Below, one piece after another: positions 26,401 through 35,455 of a stretch of 64,000 nt of DNA. The position numbers and the translations under genes were made by a program. Source of the DNA: CAVTRI01 sp963737075 (GTDB lineage: Bacteria; Actinomycetota; Acidimicrobiia; Acidimicrobiales; Palsa-688); the NCBI GenBank assembly GCA_963737075.1, contig CAVTRI010000002.1, forward strand, positions 2,666,001-2,730,000. The letters run 5' to 3'. How positions within the stretch are numbered: position 1 is the stretch's first letter; every line of letters begins with the position of its first letter. Below the pieces are notes generated by a model. It ran no database searches. It had not been told where the DNA came from and saw only the letters and a program-made list of their open reading frames with translations.

Positions 26401-26871
26401 ACGCTGGAGGCAACCGACCTGGCCGGAGCACCAGCGGTCCTTCGCGGCGGCCCGGCGTCCGGCCATGGGCCGCTGCCTGCGGGGTCGGCGGTGTACGTCA
26501 GCGCTTCCCGCAACGGCAACTGGCAGCTCCACGTGCTGGGAGCCACGGCCACCAGATTGCCGGCGTTCGGCTGGGCCCAGCAGTTCCGGGTGCCCCCCGG
26601 AGGAGGCGCGGCGACCCTCACGACAACCGCCGGCGGGGCCGAACGCGCCGGGCTCATCGTCGAGCTTGTCCTCTGGGCAGCGGCCCTCGGGTGGGTCATC
26701 GTCGACCTTCGGAGGCGCCGCGCCGGGGCGTGGGGCCCAGAAGCGGTGCGGCCGGAGTGGTTCCTGCCCGCGTTGCGGCCGCGAGCGCCGGTCTCACGCC
26801 CGAGCGGCCGGACGGTGATCGGCGTGGGCGACGAAGGGATGGACAGCGAGGAGATGTGGATCGATGCCTGA
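23497..26871 (+). CDS. GT2 glycosyltransferase fused to a large multi-TM region
   Basis: A 1124-residue protein. Residues ~10-230 are a GT-A domain (VAVVVTCDPGPWFDEALSSL, LSVLVIDSGS, LFCHDDVAFAPDA, GEDLDLSWRAQLAG). The ~360-410 region is a polar linker. From ~410 onward come about ten transmembrane segments and a C-terminal extracytoplasmic beta-rich region, closing with one last TM (LIVELVLWAAALGWVIVDL). Similar GT2-membrane giants precede DUF5719 genes in actinobacteria, as here. It probably glycosylates a lipid-linked or exported polymer; the substrate is unknown. It overlaps the next gene by eight bases. Confidence 0.83.
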   Translation: MAPQPTAPPVVAVVVTCDPGPWFDEALSSLADQDYPNLSVLVIDSGSAEDPTPRVAANLPGAYLTRLGRRMGFGAAANEVFQAVDGASHYLFCHDDVAFAPDAVRQLLEEAFRSNAGVATPKLVEWERPDRLLAVGASVDRVGAHAPLVDPGELDQAQHDAVRDVFVAPSAATLVRADLFGAIGGYSHDVEQFGEDLDLSWRAQLAGARVVAVPAARVRHRVSLQRGERAGWTDAGAPARAQTRTDTHRVRTLLACVGILRLPWVLTVAAVFAGGEALTRLVQGRPAEAARVVKAFAAGFAHLGRLVAARRVAQHHRRVHDGAIRRLQTRGNARLRAFLRARFDGGDSGIPSFAFNDDEPDLPVRASRGARDRGTAMATPPVGDGALAPGSVALAQPAPAAVSTAPTVGRGTWRLPVITALVVTLLVVIGSRNLFSHDLPGVGQIPSTAGGLGGWWRSWWSTWRPQGLGSIGASPPALGLLVLGGTVLFGAVGVLQHVVVLLPLLLGPFGAYRAARPWASPRAKAATAIVYATVPLAYNAMAHGHWAALLAYAAASWVLALLGRTSGTQPFPATRPAQVVGRTVGLGVLVAVVASVGPAFVLVLPVIGVGLLAGSAVAGQVAAGVRMLAVSVGAALVAFVLLLPWAFGVFGSRVALFGVTSGGADRLGLGQILRFHTGPIGGVALGWGLLAVAALPLIIGRSWRLAWAGRLWMVALLCFGWAWAGSRGWVPVPQLELVLAPAAAALAGSAGLGAVAFDLDLPGYRFGWRQLVSGLALIGALLAAVPAVVAASDGHWHLPSQDATVALPFLDRAPGGDYRVLWVGAPGALPMHAQYLEDGIGYGTTYNGAAEAADVLPNPIGGATGLLAVDLQGVQQRLTTGVGHLLAPMAVRYIVVPNHDGPAGSGAAAVRVPSDLLAGLQAQTDLQLTASDADYTVYVNSAWMPARALLSPSASATAVVASGLAGDRTLEATDLAGAPAVLRGGPASGHGPLPAGSAVYVSASRNGNWQLHVLGATATRLPAFGWAQQFRVPPGGGAATLTTTAGGAERAGLIVELVLWAAALGWVIVDLRRRRAGAWGPEAVRPEWFLPALRPRAPVSRPSGRTVIGVGDEGMDSEEMWIDA

Positions 26872-28378
26872 TCCGGGGCCGCGGCGCCGGGGTTCCACTG
26901 TGCGCCGCCTTCCCATCGTGGCCGCGGTTGCGATCGCTCTCGTCGTTGGCGGGCTCATCGATCGCACCGGGTCCGCCGCGACCCCGAAGCCGGCGGCCGC
27001 GATCGCCGCTGAACCCGTCGCGGCGCCAGCAAACGCGTTGTCGTCATCCTGGTTTTGCGCGGGCGCTACCGACACGGCCCAGGGGGCCGCGCCCGGGACG
27101 GTGGTGATCGCCAACCACAATCCCACGACGGTGAATGGCCAGGTGAAGCTGATCGGCAGTAACGGGCGGTCGGCGCTCGCGGCGTTCACCGTCGATCCGT
27201 TTTCACGCCGGCTCGTGAAGGAGGTCGTGGCAGGCGGGGCGCCGTGGATCGGGGCGATGGTGCAGGTCGACGCCGGCGGTGTGGGCGTCGCCCAGGAGAT
27301 CGATTCGCACCTGGGCGTCACGGCCACGCCGTGCGCCACGACGGGTTCCAATCAGTGGTACTTCACCAGTGGCGCCACCCGGATCAACCAAAGCGTCGAG
27401 CTGGCGTTGCTCAACCCCTACCCGACCGACGCCGTCGTGGACCTCACGTTCAGCACCGACCAGGGCATCGAACAGCCCGGCGACTTCCAGGGCCTCGACG
27501 TGCCTGCCCGCGGAATCACCGTCGTCGACGTCAACAGCCATCTCCGCCGGCGCCAGGCGATCGCCACCGCCGTATCCGCTCGCACCGGCCGGGTCGTCGC
27601 CTGGGAGACCGCCGTCACCACTGCGCCGCCGAACGGGGCGCCGATTGTCGGCACGCCTGCCGCGGCGGCTGCCGACGCCGACCCTGCGGCCCCGGTGGCC
27701 GGGATGACCGTCACGCTCGGGACGCCGTCTCTCGGGACGCAGTGGACGTGGCCGGACGGGATCGTGGGCGACGGCGTCGACGAGCAGTACGTCATCTACA
27801 ACCCCGGGGACACGACAGCTCAGGTGCAGCTGGCGCTACAGCTCGCCCAAGGCTCTGCGGAGCCGTTCCAGTTGACGGTCGGCGCCGAGCAGGTGGTGAC
27901 CGTCGACTCGGGCCAGCAGGCGCGCATCCCCGCCAGCGTGGCGCACTCGGCCGAGCTGACGAGCACCAACGGCGTGCCGGTGGTGGCGGAGCGGACGCTG
28001 ATCGCGTCATCCCCGTCCAACCGCACCGGGCGAGGCGCCCTCCTCGGCGGGCGCTCGGCCGCCGCCGTGTGGCTGCTGGCGCCCGGATCGCCAGGACCGA
28101 GCCAGGACGAGTACATCACCGTCTACAACCCTGGCCGGTCGCAGGTCACTGTGGCGATTGACGCGCTTTCCGGCGGTCGGCAGGCGCCCCTCCCGGGACT
28201 GGCTGCTCTGACCGTGGCGTCCGGAGGCCGGATGGCGGTGCGCATCAACGACCACGCCACCAGCTTCAAGGGAGCGCTCGTCGTGTCGGCGTCGGCCGCT
28301 GTCTATGTCGAGCAGGACCTGTACGGGTCAGGTCGGTCTCCGGGGGTCAGCCTCAGCTTGGGCATCCCCCTGCCGTAG
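26864..28378 (+). CDS. DUF5719-family exported protein
   Basis: A 504-residue protein with an N-terminal signal/anchor (RRLPIVAAVAIALVVGGLI) and then repeated beta-sandwich-like modules. Three modules repeat the theme of a Trp/Tyr start and N-P-x-x-x-x-x-V: TVVIANHNPTTVNGQVKLIG, VELALLNPYPTDAVVDLTFS, YVIYNPGDTTAQVQLALQL and YITVYNPGRSQVTVAIDAL. DUF5719 members sit beside GT2-membrane proteins and WhiB/DUF3499 genes in actinobacteria. Function is not established; an envelope partner of the overlapping upstream transferase is the simplest inference. Convergent with ftsH, four bases apart. Confidence 0.8.
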   Translation: MPDPGPRRRGSTVRRLPIVAAVAIALVVGGLIDRTGSAATPKPAAAIAAEPVAAPANALSSSWFCAGATDTAQGAAPGTVVIANHNPTTVNGQVKLIGSNGRSALAAFTVDPFSRRLVKEVVAGGAPWIGAMVQVDAGGVGVAQEIDSHLGVTATPCATTGSNQWYFTSGATRINQSVELALLNPYPTDAVVDLTFSTDQGIEQPGDFQGLDVPARGITVVDVNSHLRRRQAIATAVSARTGRVVAWETAVTTAPPNGAPIVGTPAAAAADADPAAPVAGMTVTLGTPSLGTQWTWPDGIVGDGVDEQYVIYNPGDTTAQVQLALQLAQGSAEPFQLTVGAEQVVTVDSGQQARIPASVAHSAELTSTNGVPVVAERTLIASSPSNRTGRGALLGGRSAAAVWLLAPGSPGPSQDEYITVYNPGRSQVTVAIDALSGGRQAPLPGLAALTVASGGRMAVRINDHATSFKGALVVSASAAVYVEQDLYGSGRSPGVSLSLGIPLP

Positions 28379-28382
28379 GGTT

Positions 28383-30461
28383 TCAGCTACCGGAGTCCCG
28401 CTGGCGACGCATCGGGCCGGCTTTCCTCGCTGGGGCATTGCTGGGGGCGGGAAGTGGAGGGAGGGCCTCGGCCGAGGAGCCGTCGCCGAGTGCCTCGGAG
28501 GCGTGCGACGTCGGCGCTCCCGCAGGCTCCGCGAACCTCGGGACCACCGGGGCCGGCGTGTCCTCGTGCACCGGCCTGCCGTATGCCTGGTCGACGAGCC
28601 GGCCGACCTCGGCCCCGTCGATGGTCTCCTTTTCGAGCAGGGCCCGGGCCACGGCGGACAGGCCCTGCCGGTGCTCGCCCAGCAGGCGGGTGGCGCGGGC
28701 TTCCTGCTCGCGCAGGATCCGCTCCACCTCCTCGTCGATGACCCGAGACGTGACGTCGCTGTAGTCACGAGCGGCGTGCATCAGGTCCTCGCCCAGGAAC
28801 ACCTGGCCTTCCTGGCCCCATGCCATCGGCCCGATCCGCTCGCTCATGCCGAACTCCCGAACCATCTTGCGGGCCATCTCGGTCGCCCGCTGCAGGTCGT
28901 TGGACGCCCCGGTGGAGAGGCTGCCCAACACCAGTTGCTCGGCGCAGCGGCCGCCCATCATCACGCAGATGGCGTCCTCGATGTACTCCCGCCAATAGGT
29001 GTGGCGCTCCTCGATCGGCAGCTGCTGGGTGACCCCGAGCGCCATACCGGTCGGGAGAATGGTCACTTTGTGCACCGGGTCGGCGTCGGGCAGCACGTAC
29101 GCCAACACAGCGTGACCGCCTTCGTGGTGGGCGGTCGCCTCTTTTTCCTTCTCGGAGAGCACCGTCGTCTCGCGGCGCTGGCCCATGAGCACGCGGTCGC
29201 GCGCTTCCTCGAAGTCGGCCATGTGGATGGCCTGTGCGCCCCGGCGCACTGCGTGGAGCGCGGCCTCGTTGACCAGGTTGGCGAGATCGGCGCCGCTCAT
29301 GCCCGGTGTGCCGCGCGCCACCACCTGCAGGTCGACATCAGGCGCGATCCGCTTGTCCTTGCAGTGCACCGACAGGATCGGCAGGCGTTCCTCGAGGTCC
29401 GGGAGTGGGACCACGATCTGCCGGTCGAAGCGGCCGGGTCGCAACAGCGCCGGGTCGAGGATGTCCGGCCGGTTGGTGGCCGCCATCATCACCACGCCCT
29501 CGGTCGCTTCGAAGCCGTCCATCTCGGCCAGCATCTGGTTGAGCGTTTGCTCCCGCTCGTCGTGACCGCCGCCTAGGCCGGCGCCGCGCTTGCGGCCGAT
29601 GGAGTCGATCTCGTCGATGAAGATGATCGCCGGCGCCTGCTTGCGGGCGGTCTGGAACAGGTCGCGGACCCGGGATGCCCCGACACCCACGAACATCTCC
29701 ATGAAGTCGGAACCGGTCACCGAAAGGAACGGCACCCCCGCCTCCCCGGCCACCGCCCGGGCGAGGAGCGTCTTGCCTGTGCCAGGCGGACCCACGAGCA
29801 GCACGCCCTTCGGGATCTTGGCCCCTATCTCCTTGAACCGGTTAGCGGAGCGCAGAAAGTCGACGACCTCGCGGATCTCCAGCTTCACGCCGTCGTAGCC
29901 AGCCACGTCCGCGAACGTGGTGCGCGGCCGTTCTGTCGTGTACACCTTCGCCTTGGAGCGCCCGATGGACATGATCCCGCCCATCTGGCCCTGTGCCCGC
30001 CGGGTGAACCACACGAAGAACACCACGATGATCAGGCCGTAAATCAGGTACGGCAGGATCGCCGACAGCAGGTTGGTCGTGTTGCTCGTGATCTTCAGGT
30101 CCGAAATGTCCTGGGCATAGTTCTGCATCAAGGGGCTGCCCTGCGCCAGCTTCGGACCCTCGGCCGTGAACGTCTGGCCGTCCTTGGTCGTGAAGGTGAT
30201 GTGGCCGCTGTCCTGGTTGACCGTCGCCGACGCCACCTGATGGTTGGTCATCTGGTTGTAGAACTGCCCGAACGTCTGAGTGGGTGTCGTGTTGGTGTGG
30301 AGCAGCCCGGAGAGGATGATCGCCAGCAGCACCACACTGACCAGCACCACCGCCACCCAGCGCCAGTTGCCGTTGGCGCTGGGGTTGACGCCGCCAGGAC
30401 CTCCCGGTCCGCCGGCGCGGTCGGGCCGCCCGGGGCGCAGATCTCCTGGCTGGCGGCTCAT
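28383..30461 (-). CDS. ftsH: ATP-dependent zinc metalloprotease FtsH
   Basis: A 692-residue membrane AAA+ protease that degrades misfolded and regulatory membrane or cytosolic proteins. Two TM segments (about 34-54 and 133-153) flank a periplasmic-side domain. Walker A GPPGTGKT is at about 224, followed by the pore motif [13 protein letters not shown], Walker B IIFIDEID, the second-region-of-homology [20 protein letters not shown] and zinc-site HEGGH. The C-terminus is a disordered Pro/Ala tail. ATG at 30461 gives a normal Gly/Pro-rich N-terminus; the longer frame translates the upstream tandem repeats. These repeats lie in the shared divergent promoter gap. Confidence 0.96.
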   Translation of the reverse strand: MSRQPGDLRPGRPDRAGGPGGPGGVNPSANGNWRWVAVVLVSVVLLAIILSGLLHTNTTPTQTFGQFYNQMTNHQVASATVNQDSGHITFTTKDGQTFTAEGPKLAQGSPLMQNYAQDISDLKITSNTTNLLSAILPYLIYGLIIVVFFVWFTRRAQGQMGGIMSIGRSKAKVYTTERPRTTFADVAGYDGVKLEIREVVDFLRSANRFKEIGAKIPKGVLLVGPPGTGKTLLARAVAGEAGVPFLSVTGSDFMEMFVGVGASRVRDLFQTARKQAPAIIFIDEIDSIGRKRGAGLGGGHDEREQTLNQMLAEMDGFEATEGVVMMAATNRPDILDPALLRPGRFDRQIVVPLPDLEERLPILSVHCKDKRIAPDVDLQVVARGTPGMSGADLANLVNEAALHAVRRGAQAIHMADFEEARDRVLMGQRRETTVLSEKEKEATAHHEGGHAVLAYVLPDADPVHKVTILPTGMALGVTQQLPIEERHTYWREYIEDAICVMMGGRCAEQLVLGSLSTGASNDLQRATEMARKMVREFGMSERIGPMAWGQEGQVFLGEDLMHAARDYSDVTSRVIDEEVERILREQEARATRLLGEHRQGLSAVARALLEKETIDGAEVGRLVDQAYGRPVHEDTPAPVVPRFAEPAGAPTSHASEALGDGSSAEALPPLPAPSNAPARKAGPMRRQRDSGS

Positions 30462-30510
30462 GGCGCCATGGTAGGCGGCGGCGGTGACATTGCACGGCCA
30501 GGAGCAGTGA

Positions 30511-30670
30511 CAAGGGCCCGCGCGGCCCGGCGGCCTGGCCGCCGTGAGCGGGGTGACAGGGGCCCGAGCGGCCCGGCGGCCTGGCCGCCATGAGCGGGGT
30601 AGCAGGGGCCCGAGCGGCCCGGCGGCCTGGCCGCCGTGAGCGGAGTGACAGGGGCCCGAGCGGCGGTGGA
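30511..30670. repeat. 46 bp tandem repeat, 3.3 copies, upstream of ftsH
   Basis: The sequence CAGGGGCCCGAGCGGCCCGGCGGCCTGGCCGCC... recurs at exactly 46-base intervals (anchor CA at 30511, 30557, 30603, 30649). Each unit carries the palindromes GGGCCC and GGCGGCCTGGCCGCC, so up to three identical hairpins can form. The array fills the divergent gap between ftsH and the DUF3499 gene. Confidence 0.85.
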
Positions 30671-30711
30671 TGCACCGACATGGAAGAGGTCGGCCGGTAC
30701 GCTCGCAGCCC

Positions 30712-30999
30712 GTGAATGGCTCCCGGTTGTGCGCCCGCCCCGGCTGCCAGGGCCTGGTGGCGGCGTGGCTCACCTACGACTACGCCGCCCGTAGCGTGTG
30801 GGTCGACGATCAGCCGGCGAAGGAGAGCGGTGACCGGTGGGCACTGTGCGGCATCCACGCGTCCCGGCTCCGGGTGCCGCAGGGTTGGGCGCACCTGGAC
30901 CGCCGTCTCGAGCCGGGCGGCGCGGTGGTGCAGCCGCCAGAAGCGGGGAGCGCCGGTCTGTCGGCTGACGGCGAGGCCGGCCCCGCGCTCGCTTCGTGA
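30712..30999 (+). CDS. DUF3499-family protein
   Basis: A 95-residue protein. Its N-terminus NGSRLCARPGCQGLVAAWL and YDYAARSVWVDDQP, with the later LCGIHASRL and VPQGW, match the DUF3499 pattern. The spaced Cys/His residues (CxxxxC ... CxxH) suggest one bound zinc. The family is actinobacterial and its gene lies near whiB2 and manB in mycobacteria; here no whiB is seen. Function is unknown. GTG at 30712 gives the family-like start. The stop overlaps the CPBP gene start. Confidence 0.82.
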   Translation: MNGSRLCARPGCQGLVAAWLTYDYAARSVWVDDQPAKESGDRWALCGIHASRLRVPQGWAHLDRRLEPGGAVVQPPEAGSAGLSADGEAGPALAS

Positions 31000-31706
31000 A
31001 CCAGCCGGCAACCGCCAACCGGTGGGGCTTGTGGGAGGCGGCGGCCGGGTTCGTGGTCGGGCTCATCCTGGCCGCCATAGCCACCTCCGCCGCCGAGCAG
31101 GCGGTCGGCTACCGGTCGGGGCCGTTCCCGGTCGCGGTGACGGTCGCCGACGTCGGGGCCCTGTGGATCGGCCTGGTCGGCGCCGCCGTGTGGGCCAGCC
31201 GGCGGCGGGGGACCGGCGATCTGGCGGCCGACTATGGCCTGCGCATCGGCGGCTGGCTAGACGTGGTGGGCGGGGCGCTGGTCGGGCTGGTCTGCCAGTA
31301 TCTGCTCCTGCCGGCGCTGTATTGGCCGTGGGAGCAACTGGACCATTCGCTGCGCCACCAGCTCAGTCAGCCGGCGCACAACGAGGCCGGAGTCGCGCAC
31401 AGCGTCGGGGCGGTCGTCGGCCTGCTGCTGGTGCTGGCGGTGGCGGCGCCGGTGGTCGAGGAGTTGTTTTTCCGCGGGCTGGTGCTTCGGGGGTTGCTCG
31501 GGGTGGCCCCGCCACCGGTGGCCATCGTGGGATCGGGGCTGCTGTTCGGGCTGGCACACTTCGAGGCCGTCCAGTTCGCGGGGCTGGCGGTGTTCGGCGT
31601 GGTGCTCGGGGTGCTGGCCTGGCGGACCGGGAGGCTGGCCCCGGGCATGGCCGCGCACGCCGCCTTCAACGCAGTCGCCGTCGCCAGCGTCGTGCATCTG
31701 CACTGA
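30996..31706 (+). CDS. CPBP-family intramembrane glutamic endopeptidase
   Basis: A 236-residue polytopic membrane protein with about seven TM segments. The three CPBP (Abi/CAAX protease) motifs are clear: EELFFRGLVLRGLL (Glu-Glu and Arg), FGLAHFEAVQF (His), and HAAFNAVAV (His/Asn) at the end. Such proteases act within the membrane; roles range from prenyl-protein processing to bacteriocin self-immunity. The substrate is not deducible here. GTG overlaps the upstream stop as GTGA, so it is translationally coupled with DUF3499. Confidence 0.9.
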   Translation: MNQPATANRWGLWEAAAGFVVGLILAAIATSAAEQAVGYRSGPFPVAVTVADVGALWIGLVGAAVWASRRRGTGDLAADYGLRIGGWLDVVGGALVGLVCQYLLLPALYWPWEQLDHSLRHQLSQPAHNEAGVAHSVGAVVGLLLVLAVAAPVVEELFFRGLVLRGLLGVAPPPVAIVGSGLLFGLAHFEAVQFAGLAVFGVVLGVLAWRTGRLAPGMAAHAAFNAVAVASVVHLH

Positions 31707-31796
31707 CGGTGCTCTCCGGCCCGGTCCGGCACCCGGCCCCTGCCGGTGTGGGATGACCGGCGCGCGCCAGGCGCCGCGGGCAACATAGAAAGCGCA

Positions 31797-34610
31797 ATGG
31801 CCGCCCCCTCCGTCGTCGACCCGCTCCTGGGGGCGGGGCTGCCAGCGAGCCCTCCGGCGCAACACCGCTATGGTCTCGGCGGCTGGTTCGGCCGGCTGCG
31901 GCAGACGCTCAGCCAGCCCGAATCGCTCATCACGCTGCTGGTCGTGGCGGCGGCGGTTGTGTACACGTTCTTCCAGCTGCAGCCCAGCCTGTTGTTCTCG
32001 AACACGACGCCGGCCGGCGGGGACATGGGTGCCCACGTGTGGCTGCCCCAGTTCGTCAAGGACCACCTCATCCCGCACTTGCGGATCACCGGGTGGACGC
32101 CCGACAACTACGACGGGTTCCCGGTCCTCACCTACTACTTCCCGCTTCCCATCTTCGCCATCGCGTTCGCGTCCTACGTCATCCCTTACGACATCGCGTT
32201 CAAGCTGATCTCGGTGGTGGGACTGCTGGCGTTGCCGGTGTGCGCCTGGGCGTTTGGCCGGCTGGCCCGTCTGCAGTTCCCGGGCCCGGCTTGCCTGGCG
32301 GCGGCGACGCTGCCCTTCCTCTTCTCGCGCGAGTTCACCATCTATGGCGGCAACATCGCCTCAACCATGGCCGGCGAGTTCTGCTTCTCGATCAGCTTGG
32401 CGTTCGCGTTGCTGTTCCTCGGCGTCGTCGCCCGGGGGCTGGACAATGGCCGCCATCGCGCCCTGGCCGCCGTGCTGCTCGCGTGCTGCGCCTTTTCCCA
32501 TATCCTGCCGCTGTTTTTCGCTGTGGTCGGAGCGCTCGTGATGCTGGCCATGCGCTTCGACCGCAAGCGCGTCCGATGGATGCTCCCTGTGCTGGTGGTC
32601 GGCGGGCTGGTGACCGCGGTGTGGGCGCTGCCGTTCGAGCTTCGGCTCCCGTACGCCACCAACATGGGCTACGAAAAGATCACCACCTACCTCGGGTCGT
32701 TGTTCCCGGCCAAGGAGACGTGGCTGTTTGTCCTGGCCGGGGTCGGTGTCGCGTTGTCGCTGTCGCGGCGGAACCGGTTTGGCATCTGGCTCGGAATCAT
32801 GGCTGGCCTGTCCGCCCTGGTGTTCCGCTATGCGCCTCAGGGCCGGCTGTGGAACGCCCGTGTCCTGCCGTTCTGGTACCTGTGCCTTTACTTCCTGGTC
32901 GGCGTCGCCGTCTGGGAGCTCGGCCAGATGGTGACCGAATGGGCCACCACCGACCACTTCTTGCGACGATGTGGGCGGATGGCAGTGCCGGTCGTGGCCG
33001 TCGTAGTCGCCCTCGCGTGGGTGGCGTTCCCCCTCGACGAGCTACCCGGCGAGCACCTGTCGGCCAGCGGCAAGCTCGACTGGCTGGGGCTCACCAGCAC
33101 CTCCCAGTCCTTCGTCGTCGATTGGGCCAAGTGGAATTACAGCGGCTACCAGTCGCCCACCAAAGCTCGCCGCTCGGAGTACTTCGCGCTCGTCGACGAG
33201 ATGAAAGCTTTGGGGCAAAACCCCGCCTACGGCTGCGGACGGGCCATGTGGGAGTACGAGCCGGAACTGGACCAGATGGGTACTCCTGACGCACTCATGC
33301 TGCTTCCCTACTGGACTGGCGGGTGCATCGGTTCGGAAGAAGGTCTGTACTACGAGAGCTCGGCAACCACCCCGTACCACTTCCTCAACGCGGCCGAGCT
33401 GTCGGCCCAGCCGTCCAATCCCGTACGGGGCCTCAACTACCCCACCGGCATCAACGTCCAGGAGGGCGTGCAACACCTGCAGATGCTGGGCGACAAGTAC
33501 TTCATGGCCCTGACCCCCGACGTCCAGGCCCAAGCCTCAGCGGACGACCAGCTCACCCAGATCGCTTCGGTCGGGCCGTTTCCTGTCAGCTACACGAGCA
33601 GCTCCCCGGCATGCGCGGGCAAGCAGTCGTGCTCGGTCGAGCGGACGTGGAAGATCTACGAAGTCGCCAATAGCGCGGCGGTGGCGCCTCTGGTCAACCA
33701 GCCAGTCGTCATGACTGGCGGCCACCTGTCGACGTCGAAGGGCTGGCAGACGGCGTCAGAGGCGTGGTACCTCGATTCGTCGCGATGGAATGTGGTCGAG
33801 ACGGCCTCCGGGCCAACATCGTGGGCCCGGGTCCCGGCCGGTGCCGCAGACCCTCCGCGCAAGCCGCTGCCGCACGTGCAAGTGACGAACATCAAGGAGG
33901 GGACGTCGACCATCTCCTTCGACGTCGACCAAACAGGCGTACCGGTGCTGGTGAAGACGTCGTACTTCCCGAACTGGCAAGCGAGCGGGGCGTCCGGCGT
34001 GTACCGGGCGACGCCCAACCTGATGGTTGTAGTGCCGACATCGCACCATGTCACCCTCAGCTACGGCTACACGACCCTGGACTGGTTCGGGTTCGTGCTC
34101 ACGCTGCTGGGCATCGGCGGCGTGGTCGCGCTGTGGCGGCTCGGTCCGGTGTTGTACGCGCCGGGCCGTCGGCAGGGCCGCGGCATACATGCGGGCGACC
34201 TCCTGCCGATGGACGACATATCGGATCCGCTCTCAGGATTTGCCCGGTCCGGACCGGGCGCGGGCAACGGCGTGGCCCCGTCGAGCGGCTGGGCGTCTCC
34301 TCCACCGCCATCAGGCACGCCTGGGCGACCTCGGCACTTTGCGCCCGGGCCGCCCTGGCATGCCGGCTCGGCCCAACTCGACCCCAACACCGAGCGCATG
34401 TTGGGCGAGCCGTATCAACGCCTGGGTGAGGCCCTGGCGAAGAGTGATCCGGGGAGTCTCGACGGCGCAGGGGATGGCATGGATGCCTGGCTGGGAGAGC
34501 CCGGTGGCGTGGAGCTGACCCGCGACCGGCTGCGGGGGCACGACGCGTCCTCGCCGCCGCCCGTGTCCGGTGCGGATTCGGATGGTGACGCCGACCCGCC
34601 TGTCGATTGA
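31797..34610 (+). CDS. Large multi-TM membrane protein, GT-C/PPTS-related-like
   Basis: A 937-residue protein. An N-terminal TM at ~45 is followed by the luminal-loop-like GGDMGAHVWLPQFVKDHLIP and a Tyr/Pro-rich DNYDGFPVLTYYFPLPIF, then about ten TMs. A ~330-residue extracytoplasmic domain follows (AYGCGRAMWEYEPELDQMGT, CIGSEEGLYYESS, VKTSYFPNWQASG) before a last TM near 770 and a disordered Pro/Gly/Asp-rich cytoplasmic tail. The acidic loop after TM1 resembles GT-C glycosyltransferases and the '6-pyruvoyl-tetrahydropterin synthase-related' membrane family. A polyprenyl-sugar-dependent transferase is plausible but unproven. ATG at 31797 was preferred over 31746. Confidence 0.7.
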   Translation: MAAPSVVDPLLGAGLPASPPAQHRYGLGGWFGRLRQTLSQPESLITLLVVAAAVVYTFFQLQPSLLFSNTTPAGGDMGAHVWLPQFVKDHLIPHLRITGWTPDNYDGFPVLTYYFPLPIFAIAFASYVIPYDIAFKLISVVGLLALPVCAWAFGRLARLQFPGPACLAAATLPFLFSREFTIYGGNIASTMAGEFCFSISLAFALLFLGVVARGLDNGRHRALAAVLLACCAFSHILPLFFAVVGALVMLAMRFDRKRVRWMLPVLVVGGLVTAVWALPFELRLPYATNMGYEKITTYLGSLFPAKETWLFVLAGVGVALSLSRRNRFGIWLGIMAGLSALVFRYAPQGRLWNARVLPFWYLCLYFLVGVAVWELGQMVTEWATTDHFLRRCGRMAVPVVAVVVALAWVAFPLDELPGEHLSASGKLDWLGLTSTSQSFVVDWAKWNYSGYQSPTKARRSEYFALVDEMKALGQNPAYGCGRAMWEYEPELDQMGTPDALMLLPYWTGGCIGSEEGLYYESSATTPYHFLNAAELSAQPSNPVRGLNYPTGINVQEGVQHLQMLGDKYFMALTPDVQAQASADDQLTQIASVGPFPVSYTSSSPACAGKQSCSVERTWKIYEVANSAAVAPLVNQPVVMTGGHLSTSKGWQTASEAWYLDSSRWNVVETASGPTSWARVPAGAADPPRKPLPHVQVTNIKEGTSTISFDVDQTGVPVLVKTSYFPNWQASGASGVYRATPNLMVVVPTSHHVTLSYGYTTLDWFGFVLTLLGIGGVVALWRLGPVLYAPGRRQGRGIHAGDLLPMDDISDPLSGFARSGPGAGNGVAPSSGWASPPPPSGTPGRPRHFAPGPPWHAGSAQLDPNTERMLGEPYQRLGEALAKSDPGSLDGAGDGMDAWLGEPGGVELTRDRLRGHDASSPPPVSGADSDGDADPPVD

Positions 34611-34663
34611 TCGTTACTGTCCCCTTCTAACAGCGGTTACGATGAAGTCATGAGGGCATCCGC

Positions 34664-35455
34664 GTGACCGGCGGGGCGCTGTTCCTGGCCGTCTTCCTCG
34701 CGTGCGCGGTCGAAGCGGTCGAGGCGACCACGATCGTGCTCGCAGCGGGAACTGCGCGGGAGTGGCGCTCAGCGCTTCTTGGCGTCGCCGGCGGGCTGGC
34801 GGTGCTTGCGGTTCTCGTCGCCGTCCTCGGCCCCGCGGTTTCGGCGATTCCGCTGCGGGGACTGCGGCTCGTAGTGGGCGGACTGCTCCTGGTGTTCGGG
34901 CTGCAGTGGCTGCGCAAAGCGATCTTGCGGGCCAGCGGGCACAAGGCGCTCCACGACGAGGAGCGCATCTACCGGGAACAGGTGGCGGCGGCGCGTCAGG
35001 CATCCGCCGAGCGGCGGGCCATCGTGGCCGACTGGTACGCGTTCACGTTGTCATTCAAGGGGGTCGTCCTCGAAGGCCTGGAGGTGGCGTTCATCGTGCT
35101 CACCTTCGGAGCCAACCAGCACGACCTTCCGCTGGCGGCATTCGGTGCCGTAGCCGCCATCGCGCTCGTGGTTGTCGCCGGCGTCGCGGTACGGGCACCG
35201 CTGGCGCGGGTGCCGGAGAACGCGCTGAAGTTCGTCGTTGGCGCCATGCTCACCTCGTTCGGGACCTTTTGGGTGGCCGAGGGCGCCGGCGCCCGTTGGC
35301 CGGGCTCGGACGCCGCGCTCCTGGTGATCGTGCCGTCTGTCGCCCTGGTCGGGATCGGCTTCGTCGCTGCCCTTCGCCGCCCTCGCGTGGCCGCCGCGGT
35401 GGAGGGACCCCTCGATCCGGTGACGTCCGTCCGGTCTACGGGGGCGCACCCGTGA
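34664..35455 (+). CDS. COG4280-like membrane protein
   Basis: A 263-residue polytopic membrane protein with about seven TM segments. It shows a duplicated acidic motif, VEAVEATTIVLAAG in TM1 and LEGLEVAFIVLTFGANQHD in the middle, separated by a cytoplasmic basic/acidic loop (KALHDEERIYREQVAAARQ). Such paired Glu-containing helices are typical of cation transporters or LysE/UPF0016-like proteins; a metal-ion transport role is a guess. The start is GTG. It overlaps the next small membrane gene as GTGA. No assignment beyond family resemblance is possible. Confidence 0.65.
   Translation: MTGGALFLAVFLACAVEAVEATTIVLAAGTAREWRSALLGVAGGLAVLAVLVAVLGPAVSAIPLRGLRLVVGGLLLVFGLQWLRKAILRASGHKALHDEERIYREQVAAARQASAERRAIVADWYAFTLSFKGVVLEGLEVAFIVLTFGANQHDLPLAAFGAVAAIALVVVAGVAVRAPLARVPENALKFVVGAMLTSFGTFWVAEGAGARWPGSDAALLVIVPSVALVGIGFVAALRRPRVAAAVEGPLDPVTSVRSTGAHP

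Noticed and set aside
30511..30670. CRISPR array
   Set aside because: Units are tandem without unique spacers, and no cas genes are near; the same applies to the 14, 24 and ~40 bp arrays.
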